Shown: positions 1-7,765 of the stretch, in pieces
Layout: every line of letters starts with the position of its first letter
Numbering within the stretch: the first letter of the stretch is position 1
DNA from: CAVSWN01 sp046728115
Lineage (GTDB): Bacteria; Acidobacteriota; Vicinamibacteria; Vicinamibacterales; CAVVIG01
Direction: 5' to 3'
DNA length: 11,364 bases
Assembly (NCBI GenBank): GCA_046728115.1
Contig: JBKPDW010000052.1
Location: forward strand, 1 to 11,364
Translations under genes and position numbers: made by a program
Notes under the pieces: model-generated
The model's input: only the letters and a program-made list of their open reading frames with translations
Told to the model about the DNA's origin: nothing
Database searches by the model: none

Positions 1-1
1 C

Positions 2-1531
2 TACGAGCGTCCTCCCGTCGAGACGCTGAAGCACGCCCTCGACCGGCATGCGGAGGAGGTGTATCGGGCGCTGCCGACCGACCGCCACCGCGACATCGCG
101 CGTCTCGTGTTCCAGCAGCTGACCGATCGCGACCCCGAGAACCGCGAGGTTCGGCGCCCGACGCCGCTCGGGGAGCTCGCGGCCGTGGCGCTCCGCTCCA
201 GCGGCGCTGTCATGACCGAGAGCGACGCCGCGCTGGTCAACGACGTGATCGCCGCGTTCTCCGCTGAGGGCCGCGCGTTCATCAATGTCAACGCGCAGCA
301 GGACGTGGACATCTCGCACGAGAGCTTCATCAGGAACTGGACGCGTCTCCGGCAATGGGTCGAGCAGGAGAATCGATCGCGGCGCGTATACACCAAGCTC
401 GCTGACGTGGCGTCGAGCTGGGCGGATGGCTCGGCGTCCTTGTATCGAGGCCCCGAGCTCGCCGAGGCGCGCCGCTGGTGGGACCAGGAAAAGCCGACGC
501 AGATCTGGGCCAATCGCTACGATTCCCGATTCGATGTCGCGCGGAAATTTCTGGAGAAGAGCGTTCGATCACGGTTGCTGCGGCGCGGTCTCATCTTTGG
601 CAACGTCGCCATTCTCGTGCTGGGCGCAATCACGATTGCCGTTCTGATGGGCCTCAGCCGTCAAGAAGCACGACGTGCCGAGGCATCGGCGCTCGAGGCG
701 CGGAACGCCGTTCAAGCAGCGAACAGCAAGTTCGAGGAGGCCAACAAGCTGATCTCGGAGGCGTTGCAAGCGCAAAAGCAGGGAAAGAGCAGTCGGGCCG
801 ACGAACTGGCGCAGCAGGCGCAGGCGGTGCAGAAAGAGGCCAGTGTTGCACAAGTGTTGACCCCGAGTGAGTTGACCGAGCTCGACAGCCTGCGCCGCGA
901 GCGAGCGGAGCGGGAGCGCACCGAACGCGACCTTCGCCAGCAGCTCGCGGCGGCGAGGACCGCGCCGCCGGTCCAAGCAGTGCCAGCCCGGCCCGAGCCG
1001 GAACCTGTGGCCACGTCCGAGAGCGTACGCAAGGACGCCGCGGATCTCGAACGCTTGCGGAATGCGGAATCAACCTGGGAGCGCGAGACGGTGCAGCTGC
1101 GACAGCAGCTTGCCGCCTCGAACGAGCGCGCGGCCGCGTTGAAGCGGAGCAACGACGAACTGCAGGTCCGAGTGGCCGACACCGCAGCGACCGCGGTGGG
1201 CAATCCCGATATCACGGCGATCGAGGCGCTGCTCAACGAGTACCAAACCGCGTACGAGCGGCTGGACGCTGCCGCAGTCTCGAGAGTGATGCCGTCAGTG
1301 CCAACCGCCGAGCTGGTCCGAAGCTTCTCGCAGCTGCGATCCTACGAGATGGAAATTGCTGGATCGAAGATCAACGTCACCGGCGACACGTCTACCGTCA
1401 CAGCCATCCGTCGAATGGTCGTGCAGCCGAAAGTCGGCTCGCGCCCGGCTCCTCGCGTCGTGCCCAGCGTCTTTCACCTCAGGCGCGCGGCAAATGGCTG
1501 GATTATCGAATCGATCGAAGAACGGCGCTGA
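2..1531 (+). CDS. nSTAND1-type STAND protein, C-terminal part (membrane helix, coiled coils, NTF2-like domain); 5'-truncated by window
   Basis: The frame is open from base 2 and gives 509 residues before TGA, so the true start lies upstream. Residues 1-190 match the helical end of nSTAND1 proteins (DRHAEEVYRALP, then LTDRDPENREVRRPT, then DISHESFIRNWTRLRQWVEQE near 103-123, then WANRYDSRF). In that family this part follows a P-loop NTPase that works as a ligand-induced signalling switch; the P-loop itself is not in view. A single membrane helix follows at about 196-218, flanked by arginines. Ala/Glu/Gln-rich coiled coils span about 219-319 and 341-397, split by a Pro-rich linker. The last 105 residues (from NPDITAIEALLNEYQTAYE) look like an NTF2/SnoaL-like alpha+beta domain, which in Acidobacteriota I associate with the ends of kinases and other sensors. 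Many relatives carry WD40 or TPR repeats after the membrane helix; none is seen here. Ligand and effector are unknown. It converges on the next gene with a 9-bp gap. Confidence 0.8.
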   Translation, partial: YERPPVETLKHALDRHAEEVYRALPTDRHRDIARLVFQQLTDRDPENREVRRPTPLGELAAVALRSSGAVMTESDAALVNDVIAAFSAEGRAFINVNAQQDVDISHESFIRNWTRLRQWVEQENRSRRVYTKLADVASSWADGSASLYRGPELAEARRWWDQEKPTQIWANRYDSRFDVARKFLEKSVRSRLLRRGLIFGNVAILVLGAITIAVLMGLSRQEARRAEASALEARNAVQAANSKFEEANKLISEALQAQKQGKSSRADELAQQAQAVQKEASVAQVLTPSELTELDSLRRERAERERTERDLRQQLAAARTAPPVQAVPARPEPEPVATSESVRKDAADLERLRNAESTWERETVQLRQQLAASNERAAALKRSNDELQVRVADTAATAVGNPDITAIEALLNEYQTAYERLDAAAVSRVMPSVPTAELVRSFSQLRSYEMEIAGSKINVTGDTSTVTAIRRMVVQPKVGSRPAPRVVPSVFHLRRAANGWIIESIEERR

Positions 1532-1540
1532 TGTGTCGCG

Positions 1541-2812
1541 TCAGAACGAGTACTCGACGCCAAACATCCATGTCAGCTTATCGGTCAGTCCGCTACTGGA
1601 GAGCGGATACAGGACGTTGCCCGTGATCAACATGTTGGCAAACGGCGTGAACTTGACACCGGTGGATCCCAGCAGCAGGTTCAGGTTCTTTCCAGGCTGC
1701 AGCTCGAATTCCCGATAGTTGGTGCCGAAGGCCGTCGCGCGAAGATCGAGCGTCCCCGCTCTTCTGAGCGTGCGGCCGACGATGTCGAGCGCCAGCGTCG
1801 ATCGGAGAGACAACTCGATGTCGGCGCCTCCCGTGTAGTTGAACTCGTCCGGAGGCGGGATGAGTGCGACAACGTTATTGGCGGCGGCGCTCGATCCAGA
1901 CACGGTGTAGCCGACGTTCACGTGGGGCGACAGCTTGTCGCGCGTGGTCGATGCCCCGAGGAAGACCTTCGCTTGCGCGCCTGCGACGCCGAGCAGATTC
2001 GCTTCGTCACCCGTAGGCAGCCGCAGATCGAGAGCCGCCGCCAGACCGCCTCCGCGAGCTCTCAGAAAGTTGTACTTGGTTCGCGCCACGACGTCACCGA
2101 TGCCTTGGCTGTGGCCAGAATCTTCCGTCACAAGCGGTTGGATATGGGGGGCGACTCCGGTCTCTGTGTCGGCGACGCGCGTCGTCAAGCGCGCCTTGAT
2201 CTGGACGCGATTGAAGGGAACAGCAACGCTGATGTCCCACCTGTCGGTCAGCCCGTATGTAGCAAACGTCACCAGCGTATCGCTGCTGACGTCCAGGTCG
2301 AGTCCATCCGCGAAGAAGATCCCCGTGGTGCCAACGGCTCTGAGTACGCCGTTATACGCGACGATCTGGTCGCCCTGCAGTTTCTGCCCGTCGAGCTGAT
2401 CGAAGGTAACGCGCTGAAACGCCGTGCCAACGTTGAAGTGTTTCTTGCCAATCGTGAGCGCGCGATCGGCGTAGATCGGTCCGAACGAATTGCTGGCGCG
2501 ATTGAACGTTCCCGACGCCGAATCGAAAGTCCAGGTGAACCCGCCGGCAGAAGACGGCAGCGGAAATGACGACAACTGGGCCCGTGCTTGAGCGATGATC
2601 TGACGCACGGTGTCGGGGCTTGCCAGTCGGACGTCCGAATCGACCCCGAAGACATCTATCAGTACCAAGTATTCGAGAATGAGCTGATTGGCGTACATCC
2701 GCGGCAGGAGCTCGGCAAGCGGCGGCCGCGTGGTTTGCGCGTGGAGCGCCGAGGGTGCCGTGCAACACAGCGAAACAACCAGTAGGCGCAGGATGCCGTG
2801 GTGCTTGAACAT
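1541..2812 (-). CDS. Outer-membrane beta-barrel protein, porin/transporter-like (MetA-pathway-like), function unknown
   Basis: 423 residues from ATG at 2812. A GTG two codons upstream (2818) is an alternative start, and neither has a strong ribosome site. A signal peptide is clear: basic MFKHHG, hydrophobic ILRLLVVSLCCTAPSA, cleavage near ALHA/QTT. From about residue 90 the protein has alternating amphipathic strands, many Gly and aromatic residues, and ends VEYSF; a terminal Phe is the usual recognition signal for the BAM machinery. Segments such as SFGPIYADRALTIGKKHFNVG and YGLTDRWDISVAVPFNRV resemble acidobacterial 'transporter' barrels related to the phenol-degradation MetA-like family. 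The barrel probably spans the outer membrane as a channel or uptake protein; substrate unknown. Residues 28-85 form a predicted helical region before the barrel. It lies 90 bp downstream of the TetR/SRPBCC pair on the same strand and could be co-transcribed with it. Confidence 0.75.
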   Translation of the reverse strand: MFKHHGILRLLVVSLCCTAPSALHAQTTRPPLAELLPRMYANQLILEYLVLIDVFGVDSDVRLASPDTVRQIIAQARAQLSSFPLPSSAGGFTWTFDSASGTFNRASNSFGPIYADRALTIGKKHFNVGTAFQRVTFDQLDGQKLQGDQIVAYNGVLRAVGTTGIFFADGLDLDVSSDTLVTFATYGLTDRWDISVAVPFNRVQIKARLTTRVADTETGVAPHIQPLVTEDSGHSQGIGDVVARTKYNFLRARGGGLAAALDLRLPTGDEANLLGVAGAQAKVFLGASTTRDKLSPHVNVGYTVSGSSAAANNVVALIPPPDEFNYTGGADIELSLRSTLALDIVGRTLRRAGTLDLRATAFGTNYREFELQPGKNLNLLLGSTGVKFTPFANMLITGNVLYPLSSSGLTDKLTWMFGVEYSF

Positions 2813-2902
2813 ACGCACCGTCCGCAGAACCGCAATCGCGGCCAGGCAACGACCGCAAACAACCGCACGCTGCCGTGTCTGCCGCGCATTCTATTCCAGC
2901 GT

Positions 2903-3460
2903 CTACGGCCTCTTCCAAGCCATCGGACCATTCATGAAGCGGTCGTACAGATGAGTTAGAAGAATCGCATTGCCGTCGGCCAAATAGTCGTAGGCGCGAT
3001 CCCATTCCTGCCCCTGCTGCCAGCCGGTCTGTGTCAGGACGACTCGCGTCGATCTCGGCCCGAGCGACTCGAAGTCGAACACTGCCTTCGTTCGTTCGCT
3101 TCGGACCGTCGGGAAGGATTCCGGCGCAAGGGCTGCGATTACGAGTTGCCGTTTCGGCACCAACGACAGGATTGTTCCGCCGCCGGTCTTGCCAGCCGGA
3201 TACAGCACCAGCCAGTCGCCGTTCTCGCGGAGATCGATCTTGACGTCGGACCATAACCACGTTTGAAGACCTTCCTTCGTGGCGAAGGCCGTCCAGACCT
3301 CGTCGAGCGACGCCGGCACGACGACCTCGAACCGCAGCGCCTTCTCCGGCGCGTTCACTTTCTCGACCGTCACAACCCTGGATTGTGCCGCGGCCAGCGC
3401 ACCAGATACTGCGAACCACCCGACAGCAACCAGCAGGCAAATCGAATTTCGTCTCGTCAT
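2903..3460 (-). CDS. Exported SRPBCC (AHSA1-type) domain protein
   Basis: 185 residues from ATG at 3460. This start is fixed by a GAGGAG ribosome site nine bases upstream, a good signal peptide and overlap with the tetR stop. Residues 1-25 (MTRRNSICLLVAVGWFAVSGALAAA) form a Sec signal peptide with cleavage before QSR. The rest is an AHSA1-like START/SRPBCC fold: FEVVVPASLDEVWTAFATKEGLQTWLW, then the DVKIDLRENGDW strand, then TRVVLTQTGWQQG and a C-terminal helix with AYDYLADGNAILLTHLYDRF. Proteins of this fold bind hydrophobic ligands in a deep cavity; most AHSA1 relatives are cytoplasmic, so the secretion signal is unusual. The start codon overlaps the tetR stop as ATGA (3460-3457), implying translational coupling and shared TetR control. 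Ligand unknown. A longer reading up to 3670 in this frame only overlaps tetR and is not used. Confidence 0.85.
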   Translation of the reverse strand: MTRRNSICLLVAVGWFAVSGALAAAQSRVVTVEKVNAPEKALRFEVVVPASLDEVWTAFATKEGLQTWLWSDVKIDLRENGDWLVLYPAGKTGGGTILSLVPKRQLVIAALAPESFPTVRSERTKAVFDFESLGPRSTRVVLTQTGWQQGQEWDRAYDYLADGNAILLTHLYDRFMNGPMAWKRP

Positions 3461-4092
3461 TTCCGCACTCTCCTCGTCAGGGCGCGACCGGCCGGGCGTG
3501 GGCCTGGGCGGGCCGCGAGACTCTTCACGTACGCTTTCAACTGCCGCACCGACGCATCGAACGGCTCGAGCGATCGATAGGCGCGAGCCTGCATCACGCC
3601 GCCTTCCATCACCGTTAGGACTAAGGCGGCGACATCCTCCGCATTCGGAATGGCAGCCGCGCGGCAGCAACCTTCAACCGCGGCTCTCCAGGCCGTGAAG
3701 TTCTTCGCGATCAGCGTGTGGGCAGGCGTGTTTTCGGGATCGATCTCCAGGGCGAGCCTTCCGATGGGGCAGCCGTAGGTGCACTCGGTTTCGACGAGCC
3801 GTCGCCTGTACCCTTCGAGCAGCGCGAATATGCGATCGACTGGGTCCTCCGACGCCCTCCAGGCGGGCGCAACCACGTGAGGCTCGAGCTGCGTGACGTA
3901 TTCCGTGAGGACATCGCGCAACACGGCATCCTTGCTCTCGAAGAAATGGTAGAAGCTGCCGCTGTTGGCGCCAGCGCGGCCGAGCAGCTCCGACAAGCTC
4001 GTTGCGCCATATCCCTTTTCCCAGAACAGGTGGCGGGCTGCGTCGAGAATCCGTTCCCGGGTGTCCGAGGATGCGCGTGGTTTCGGCACCAT
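3457..4092 (-). CDS. TetR/AcrR-family transcriptional regulator
   Basis: 211 residues from ATG at 4092, a normal TetR length. The N-terminal domain is classical: DTRERILDAARHLFWEKGYGATSLSELLGRAGANSGSFYHFFESK is split over residues 10-54, with the helix-turn-helix at about 32-51. The C-terminal ligand domain carries the CTYGCPIGRLALE signature (residues 104-116) seen in TetR subgroups related to LmrA/YxaF-type repressors. A repressor that dimerises on a palindrome and releases it on binding a small ligand is the expected role; the ligand is unknown. Its stop overlaps the start of the exported SRPBCC gene (ATGA), and a perfect palindrome lies four bases upstream of its own start, so autoregulation is very likely. 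A TTG seven codons upstream would also be in frame but lies inside that palindrome, so I reject it. The divergent ADOP permease begins 128 bp away. Confidence 0.92.
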   Translation of the reverse strand: MVPKPRASSDTRERILDAARHLFWEKGYGATSLSELLGRAGANSGSFYHFFESKDAVLRDVLTEYVTQLEPHVVAPAWRASEDPVDRIFALLEGYRRRLVETECTYGCPIGRLALEIDPENTPAHTLIAKNFTAWRAAVEGCCRAAAIPNAEDVAALVLTVMEGGVMQARAYRSLEPFDASVRQLKAYVKSLAARPGPRPAGRALTRRVRK

Positions 4093-4096
4093 GTGT

Positions 4097-4118
4097 CTTA
4101 GTTGAACGCTCAACTAAG
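4097..4118. promoter_or_regulatory. Perfect 9-4-9 palindrome, probable TetR operator
   Basis: CTTAGTTGA (4097-4105), spacer ACGC, then TCAACTAAG (4110-4118): both 9-base arms are exact reverse complements. The site ends four bases before the tetR ATG and lies in the divergent tetR/permease gap. Size, symmetry and place are typical of a TetR-family operator, and binding there would cover the likely tetR transcription start. Seen: the palindrome. Inferred: that this TetR binds it. Confidence 0.85.
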
Positions 4119-4144
4119 TAACCTGGAATATGGTGTGTCGTCAA
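4116..4144 (-). promoter_or_regulatory. Candidate tetR promoter overlapping the operator
   Basis: On the minus strand TTGACG (4144-4139) is a good -35 element. With a 17-base spacer the -10 position is TTACTT (4121-4116), a poor match that touches the operator edge. Transcription would begin inside the palindrome, giving a very short leader without a ribosome site. The -35 is convincing, the -10 is not. Confidence 0.35.
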
Positions 4145-4220
4145 GCCCGACCCTTTCCGAACACGCCGCGCTCGGGACCACCGCCTAACGCGCACGCTGA
4201 CAGGACCGTCTAAGCCGATC

Positions 4221-6635
4221 ATGACCGCTGGTTGGCTGGATCTCCGCGTCGCGATCCGCTCGCTGAGCAAAGCCCCCGGCTTTTCGGTGCTGGCGATTGT
4301 CGTCCTCGCGGCCGGCATCGGCGTGACGAGCGTCGTCTTCAGCCTCGTCGACGGTGCGCTGATCCGTCCCCTTCCCTTCGGCGATCCCGATCGCCTCGTC
4401 ATGCTCTGGGAGCGTCCGCCCAGCGGCACACGCAACCGTGTCTCGCCGCTGAACTTCCTCGACTGGTCCGAAAAGAACCACAGTTTCACCGCGATGGCCG
4501 CCGTAGCAGGAGGCGGACGCACGATCACGGGAAGCCACGGCACCGCAGAACGCGTGCCCGGGCAGGCTGTCACCACGGCGTTTTTCGACGTCCTCGGCAT
4601 CAAGCCGATCGTCGGCCGTGTGTTCGTGGCCGGCGATGCGATTCCCCAGCCGAACGTCGTTGTCGTCAGCGAACGCTTCTGGCGCAGTCGGATGGGCGGC
4701 CAGGCGAGCGTCGTGGGCCGAACGCTGCGGTTGGACGGACTTCCCTTCACTGTTGTAGGCGTCGTGCCAGCGAGCTTCCAGATTCTGTTTCCCGCCGATC
4801 TCTGGACGCCGTTTCCTCCGCGTCGGACACCCGAGCAGCGGATGCAGCATTACCTTCAGGTGATTGCACGGCTCAAACCCGACGTCACGATCGAGAGCGC
4901 GCGCAGCGACATGGGCGTGGTTGCAGACGATATCGCGCGGATCGCACCGGACACCAACAGGAACTGGGGAGTGACAATCGAGCCGCTCCGCGACGGCCTC
5001 GTGAGCAGTGAAGTGCGCGCCACGTCGCTCGTGCTGGCTGGCGTCGTCGGCTTCGTACTGCTGACGGCGTGCGCGAACGTCGCCAATCTGTTCCTCGCAC
5101 GCGGCCTTGGGCGCATCCGGGAAATCGCCGTGCGGGCGGCGGTCGGCGGGAGCCGCCGTCAGATCCTGAGCTTTCTGATGACGGAAACCGTCATCGTCAC
5201 GATCTCGGGCGGATGCGCCGGCCTAGCGCTTGCGTGGAGCACCTTGCGCACGTCGCCGTCATTTGTGCCGCCCGGCATTCTGCCCCAAGGGATTGGCCTC
5301 CAATTCGAGGGGCGCGTGGCGCTGTTCGCGTTCGCGCTGACAGCGATCACCGGCGTGCTCTCCGGCCTTGCGCCGGCGTGGCACGTCACCACCGTTCCCC
5401 TCGTGCAGGCCCTGGCATCCGGCGGACGATCGTCGACACGTAGCGGCGCATTTCGTCGTGTGTTGGCCATCGGCGAAGTCACGGCTGCCGTCGTCCTGCT
5501 GTCGGGCGCAGGCCTGCTGGTGCGGACGCTGATGTCGATGACAAGCGAGGATCCAGGGTTCCGCGCCGATGGCGTACTGACGATGAACGTCAGCCTGCCG
5601 CTCAGTCGGTATCCCAGTCAGGAGAGCGTGCTGCGTTTTTACCGGCGGGTCGAGTCGGCCCTTGCGACGTTGCCGGGTGTGCAACACGTCGGGATGACGA
5701 GCAGCCTGCCGCTCGACGGGTTTGAAATCGGACAGCCGGTTGAGATGGTCGGCGATCCATCGACCGATCCCTCGAGCCGTCGGTCGGCGCATTATCAGAT
5801 GGCGAGTGCGCATTACTTCGCGACACTCGGCATCCGGATGCTCGCAGGCCGTGGTTTCACCGACCGCGATGTGGCGTCGAGTGCTCCCGTGTGCGTCGTC
5901 AACGAAGAGTTCGTGCGCAAGTATTTGCATGGCCGCGAGCCGCTCCGCGCGATTGTCAAAGTGCCCCCAATGGCGCCTGGTATGCCCACACCGGTCGCGC
6001 GAACCATCGTCGGCGTCATCCGACAAGTGTCGCTCGAGGCCGGCGAAACCGTGAAGACCGCCGAAATCTATGTGCCGATCGAGCAGAACATGTGGTACTC
6101 GACGGCCATCGCCCTGAAAACGTCGGGCGATCCGGCGGCCCTTGCGCAGACGGCCCGCGCCGTCATCGGGCGGATCGACAAGGATCAGCCCGTCACGCGC
6201 GTGCGGACGATGGACGACGTGATCGCGCAGTCGACGAGCCGCCCTCGATTTCGTGCGGAGGTGGTCTCGACGTTCGCGCTGCTCGCACTCGGGCTGGCGG
6301 CGGTCGGCATTTTTGGTGTGTTGTCGTTCACGGTTGGCGAGCGAACGCGCGAATTCGGAATCCGAATGGCGCTGGGGGCGCGGGCCGACGACATTCTGAC
6401 GCTCGTGCTCGGCAGCGGCGCGAAGCTTGTCGGGATCGGTGTCGTGCTGGGCCTGGCAGGCTCTGCAGCCATGACACGTTCGCTGTCCACGCTTCTCTAC
6501 GGCGTGGCGCCGCTCGACCTCTCGACGTTCCTCGCGGCCCCGGCGCTTCTGATGGTGTGTGCGCTCGGCGCGTGCGTGGCTCCCACGCTCCGCGCCGTTC
6601 GCACCGATCCGGCGGTTACTTTGAAAGATGAATGA
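4221..6635 (+). CDS. ADOP-type orphan permease (double MacB/FtsX domains)
   Basis: 804 residues from ATG at 4221, the usual ADOP size. The opening DLRVAIRSLSKAPGFSVLAI followed by ALIRPLPFGDPDRLVMLWER is the family hallmark. Membrane helix 1 is at about 21-43; a periplasmic MacB-type domain fills 50-245; three helices lie at about 268-293, 319-341 and 365-387 with the FtsX motif (LTACANVANLFLAR, REIAVRAAVGGSRRQIL). The second half repeats this: helix about 413-435, periplasmic domain 445-655, and three helices from 681 on with GERTREFGIRMALGARADDIL. There is no Walker motif and no ATPase gene nearby, hence 'orphan'. MacB/LolE relatives move lipoproteins, peptides or drugs, or transmit mechanical work to the periplasm; the ADOP role is unknown. 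It is divergent from tetR, so the palindrome at 4097-4118 may affect it too. No clear ribosome site. Convergent with the next gene, 4 bp apart. Confidence 0.92.
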   Translation: MTAGWLDLRVAIRSLSKAPGFSVLAIVVLAAGIGVTSVVFSLVDGALIRPLPFGDPDRLVMLWERPPSGTRNRVSPLNFLDWSEKNHSFTAMAAVAGGGRTITGSHGTAERVPGQAVTTAFFDVLGIKPIVGRVFVAGDAIPQPNVVVVSERFWRSRMGGQASVVGRTLRLDGLPFTVVGVVPASFQILFPADLWTPFPPRRTPEQRMQHYLQVIARLKPDVTIESARSDMGVVADDIARIAPDTNRNWGVTIEPLRDGLVSSEVRATSLVLAGVVGFVLLTACANVANLFLARGLGRIREIAVRAAVGGSRRQILSFLMTETVIVTISGGCAGLALAWSTLRTSPSFVPPGILPQGIGLQFEGRVALFAFALTAITGVLSGLAPAWHVTTVPLVQALASGGRSSTRSGAFRRVLAIGEVTAAVVLLSGAGLLVRTLMSMTSEDPGFRADGVLTMNVSLPLSRYPSQESVLRFYRRVESALATLPGVQHVGMTSSLPLDGFEIGQPVEMVGDPSTDPSSRRSAHYQMASAHYFATLGIRMLAGRGFTDRDVASSAPVCVVNEEFVRKYLHGREPLRAIVKVPPMAPGMPTPVARTIVGVIRQVSLEAGETVKTAEIYVPIEQNMWYSTAIALKTSGDPAALAQTARAVIGRIDKDQPVTRVRTMDDVIAQSTSRPRFRAEVVSTFALLALGLAAVGIFGVLSFTVGERTREFGIRMALGARADDILTLVLGSGAKLVGIGVVLGLAGSAAMTRSLSTLLYGVAPLDLSTFLAAPALLMVCALGACVAPTLRAVRTDPAVTLKDE

Positions 6636-6639
6636 AGTC

Positions 6640-7731
6640 TCACTTGTTGATCGGGATCATGATGTGCGCGCCCGGTGTGCCCTGCAGCATCAGCCACGGG
6701 CGGCCGTCGCCGCCGATCGCCTCGTCGCGCTGACTGCCCTCCGAGACGCCGATCGATTCGGGCGTCGCGCCCGGAACCGACAGCACCCACAGTAATTGGA
6801 TCCGGTCCTTCTTGCCGTACAGTCGATACGACATCGTGCCGAACGGCGTCGGTTTCAGCGTTCCATCCTTCGTGGCGGCTGCAACAGCATCCTGGATTTC
6901 CTTGTCCGATTTGCCCTGCGCACGAAGCTTGGCACTGAAGTCGCGCCGAGCCGCACCGACAACGTTGTAGCACCACGTGAAACCGTCGGCGCCGCGCGGG
7001 GTGCACTCGACAAAGTTGGTGCCTTTGCGCAACACGATGCGCTCGCCAGTCTTCGGGTCGTATTTGTACACCGTTGCGCCCGCGCGGAGATCTTCGGGCA
7101 GCGGGAGCGTAGCCTGCGTGATCTCGTCGGCGGCCTGGTCTGTGATCGTCGAATTCTTCGCCGGCGGGTTGATCGGAATCATGATGTGAGCGCCCGGCTC
7201 GCCCGGCAGCATCATCCACGGCAGGCCCTTTCCTTCGAGCGCCGCATCGCGTTGACTCACGGTAGACACACCGACTGATTCGGGAGTGCGGTTTGGCAGC
7301 GACACGACCCACAGTTCCTGGATGCGATCCCGCTTGTCGTAGCCGCGGTACGACATCATGGCGCTTGGCGGCTTCGGCAGCGTACCTGCTTTCACCGCAT
7401 CCGCAACTGCCTGCTGGATCTGCTCGTCGGTCTTCTTCTCCGCCCGCAGCCTGGCCTCGAGATCCCGGCGCGGCCCGAGCGCCTTGTTGTAGCAGCGAGT
7501 GAACCCGTCGGACATTCTGGGCTGGCACTCGATGAAGTTCGTGCCCTGTCGCAGAACTTTCCGCGCGCCGGTCGCCGCGTCGTACGTCACGACCGTTGCA
7601 CCGGCCTGCAGATCCTTCGGCAGAATCTTCACGGCTTCGGCAATCTGCGCCTCGACCGATGCGGGTTGCGCGACTGCCGCCAGCGGAACCGAGAGCGCGA
7701 TTGCCATCGCCGCCGGGATGACGTGCTTCAT
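6640..7731 (-). CDS. Secreted protein with two tandem copies of an unrecognised domain
   Basis: 363 residues from ATG at 7731, chosen because a perfect AGGAGG lies eight bases upstream and a signal peptide follows (MKHVIPAAMAIALSVPLAAVAQ, cleavage near AVA/QP). The mature protein is two copies of one domain: about residues 29-188 and 202-362, roughly 60% identical by hand alignment. Each copy has DLxAGATV, an RxGTNFxECxPRxxDGFT block, CYN, a charged helix, MSYRxYxKxDRIQ, LWVxSxPxxTPESxGVS, SQRD and GxPGAHIMIPIN. Both carry the same cysteine pair (C69/C80 and C243/C254), suitable for a periplasmic disulfide or metal/cofactor site. I do not recognise the fold; the HIMIP ending recurs in uncharacterised acidobacterial exported proteins as far as I recall. 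It follows the Tat-exported DsrE-like gene after 34 bp on the same strand, so they probably form an operon. Function unknown. Confidence 0.85.
   Translation of the reverse strand: MKHVIPAAMAIALSVPLAAVAQPASVEAQIAEAVKILPKDLQAGATVVTYDAATGARKVLRQGTNFIECQPRMSDGFTRCYNKALGPRRDLEARLRAEKKTDEQIQQAVADAVKAGTLPKPPSAMMSYRGYDKRDRIQELWVVSLPNRTPESVGVSTVSQRDAALEGKGLPWMMLPGEPGAHIMIPINPPAKNSTITDQAADEITQATLPLPEDLRAGATVYKYDPKTGERIVLRKGTNFVECTPRGADGFTWCYNVVGAARRDFSAKLRAQGKSDKEIQDAVAAATKDGTLKPTPFGTMSYRLYGKKDRIQLLWVLSVPGATPESIGVSEGSQRDEAIGGDGRPWLMLQGTPGAHIMIPINK
6646..7168 (-). repeat. Intragenic tandem duplication (second copy region; offset about 522 bp)
   Basis: The DNA at about 6646-7128 and about 7168-7647 encodes the two domain copies. 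Similarity is still visible at DNA level: TTGATCGGGATCATGATGTG near 6647 and TTGATCGGAATCATGATGTG near 7169 differ at one base, and the next thirty bases also match closely. The duplication is exactly in frame and 174 codons long, pointing to an internal gene duplication later diverged. Confidence 0.8.
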
Positions 7732-7739
7732 GACTCGAG

Positions 7740-7745
7740 CCTCCT
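7740..7745 (-). promoter_or_regulatory. Strong ribosome binding site of the tandem-domain gene
   Basis: AGGAGG on the minus strand, eight bases before ATG at 7731. It settles the start and excludes a longer reading that begins at 7809 inside the upstream gene. Confidence 0.85.
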
Positions 7746-7765
7746 GCTTAACGCGACTGGTTCGC

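Noticed and set aside
2352..3440. Long minus-strand open frame spanning the barrel and SRPBCC genes
   Set aside because: It overlaps two well-supported genes in another frame and its translation is Arg/Gly-rich with no domain or signal peptide; high-GC shadow.
4093..4113. TTG at 4113 as the start of tetR
   Set aside because: It would put the coding region inside the perfect palindrome; ATG at 4092 gives the normal TetR N-terminus.
3674..4750. Minus-strand open frame across tetR and the start of the permease
   Set aside because: It covers the palindromic operator and two real genes, and its translation shows no family features.
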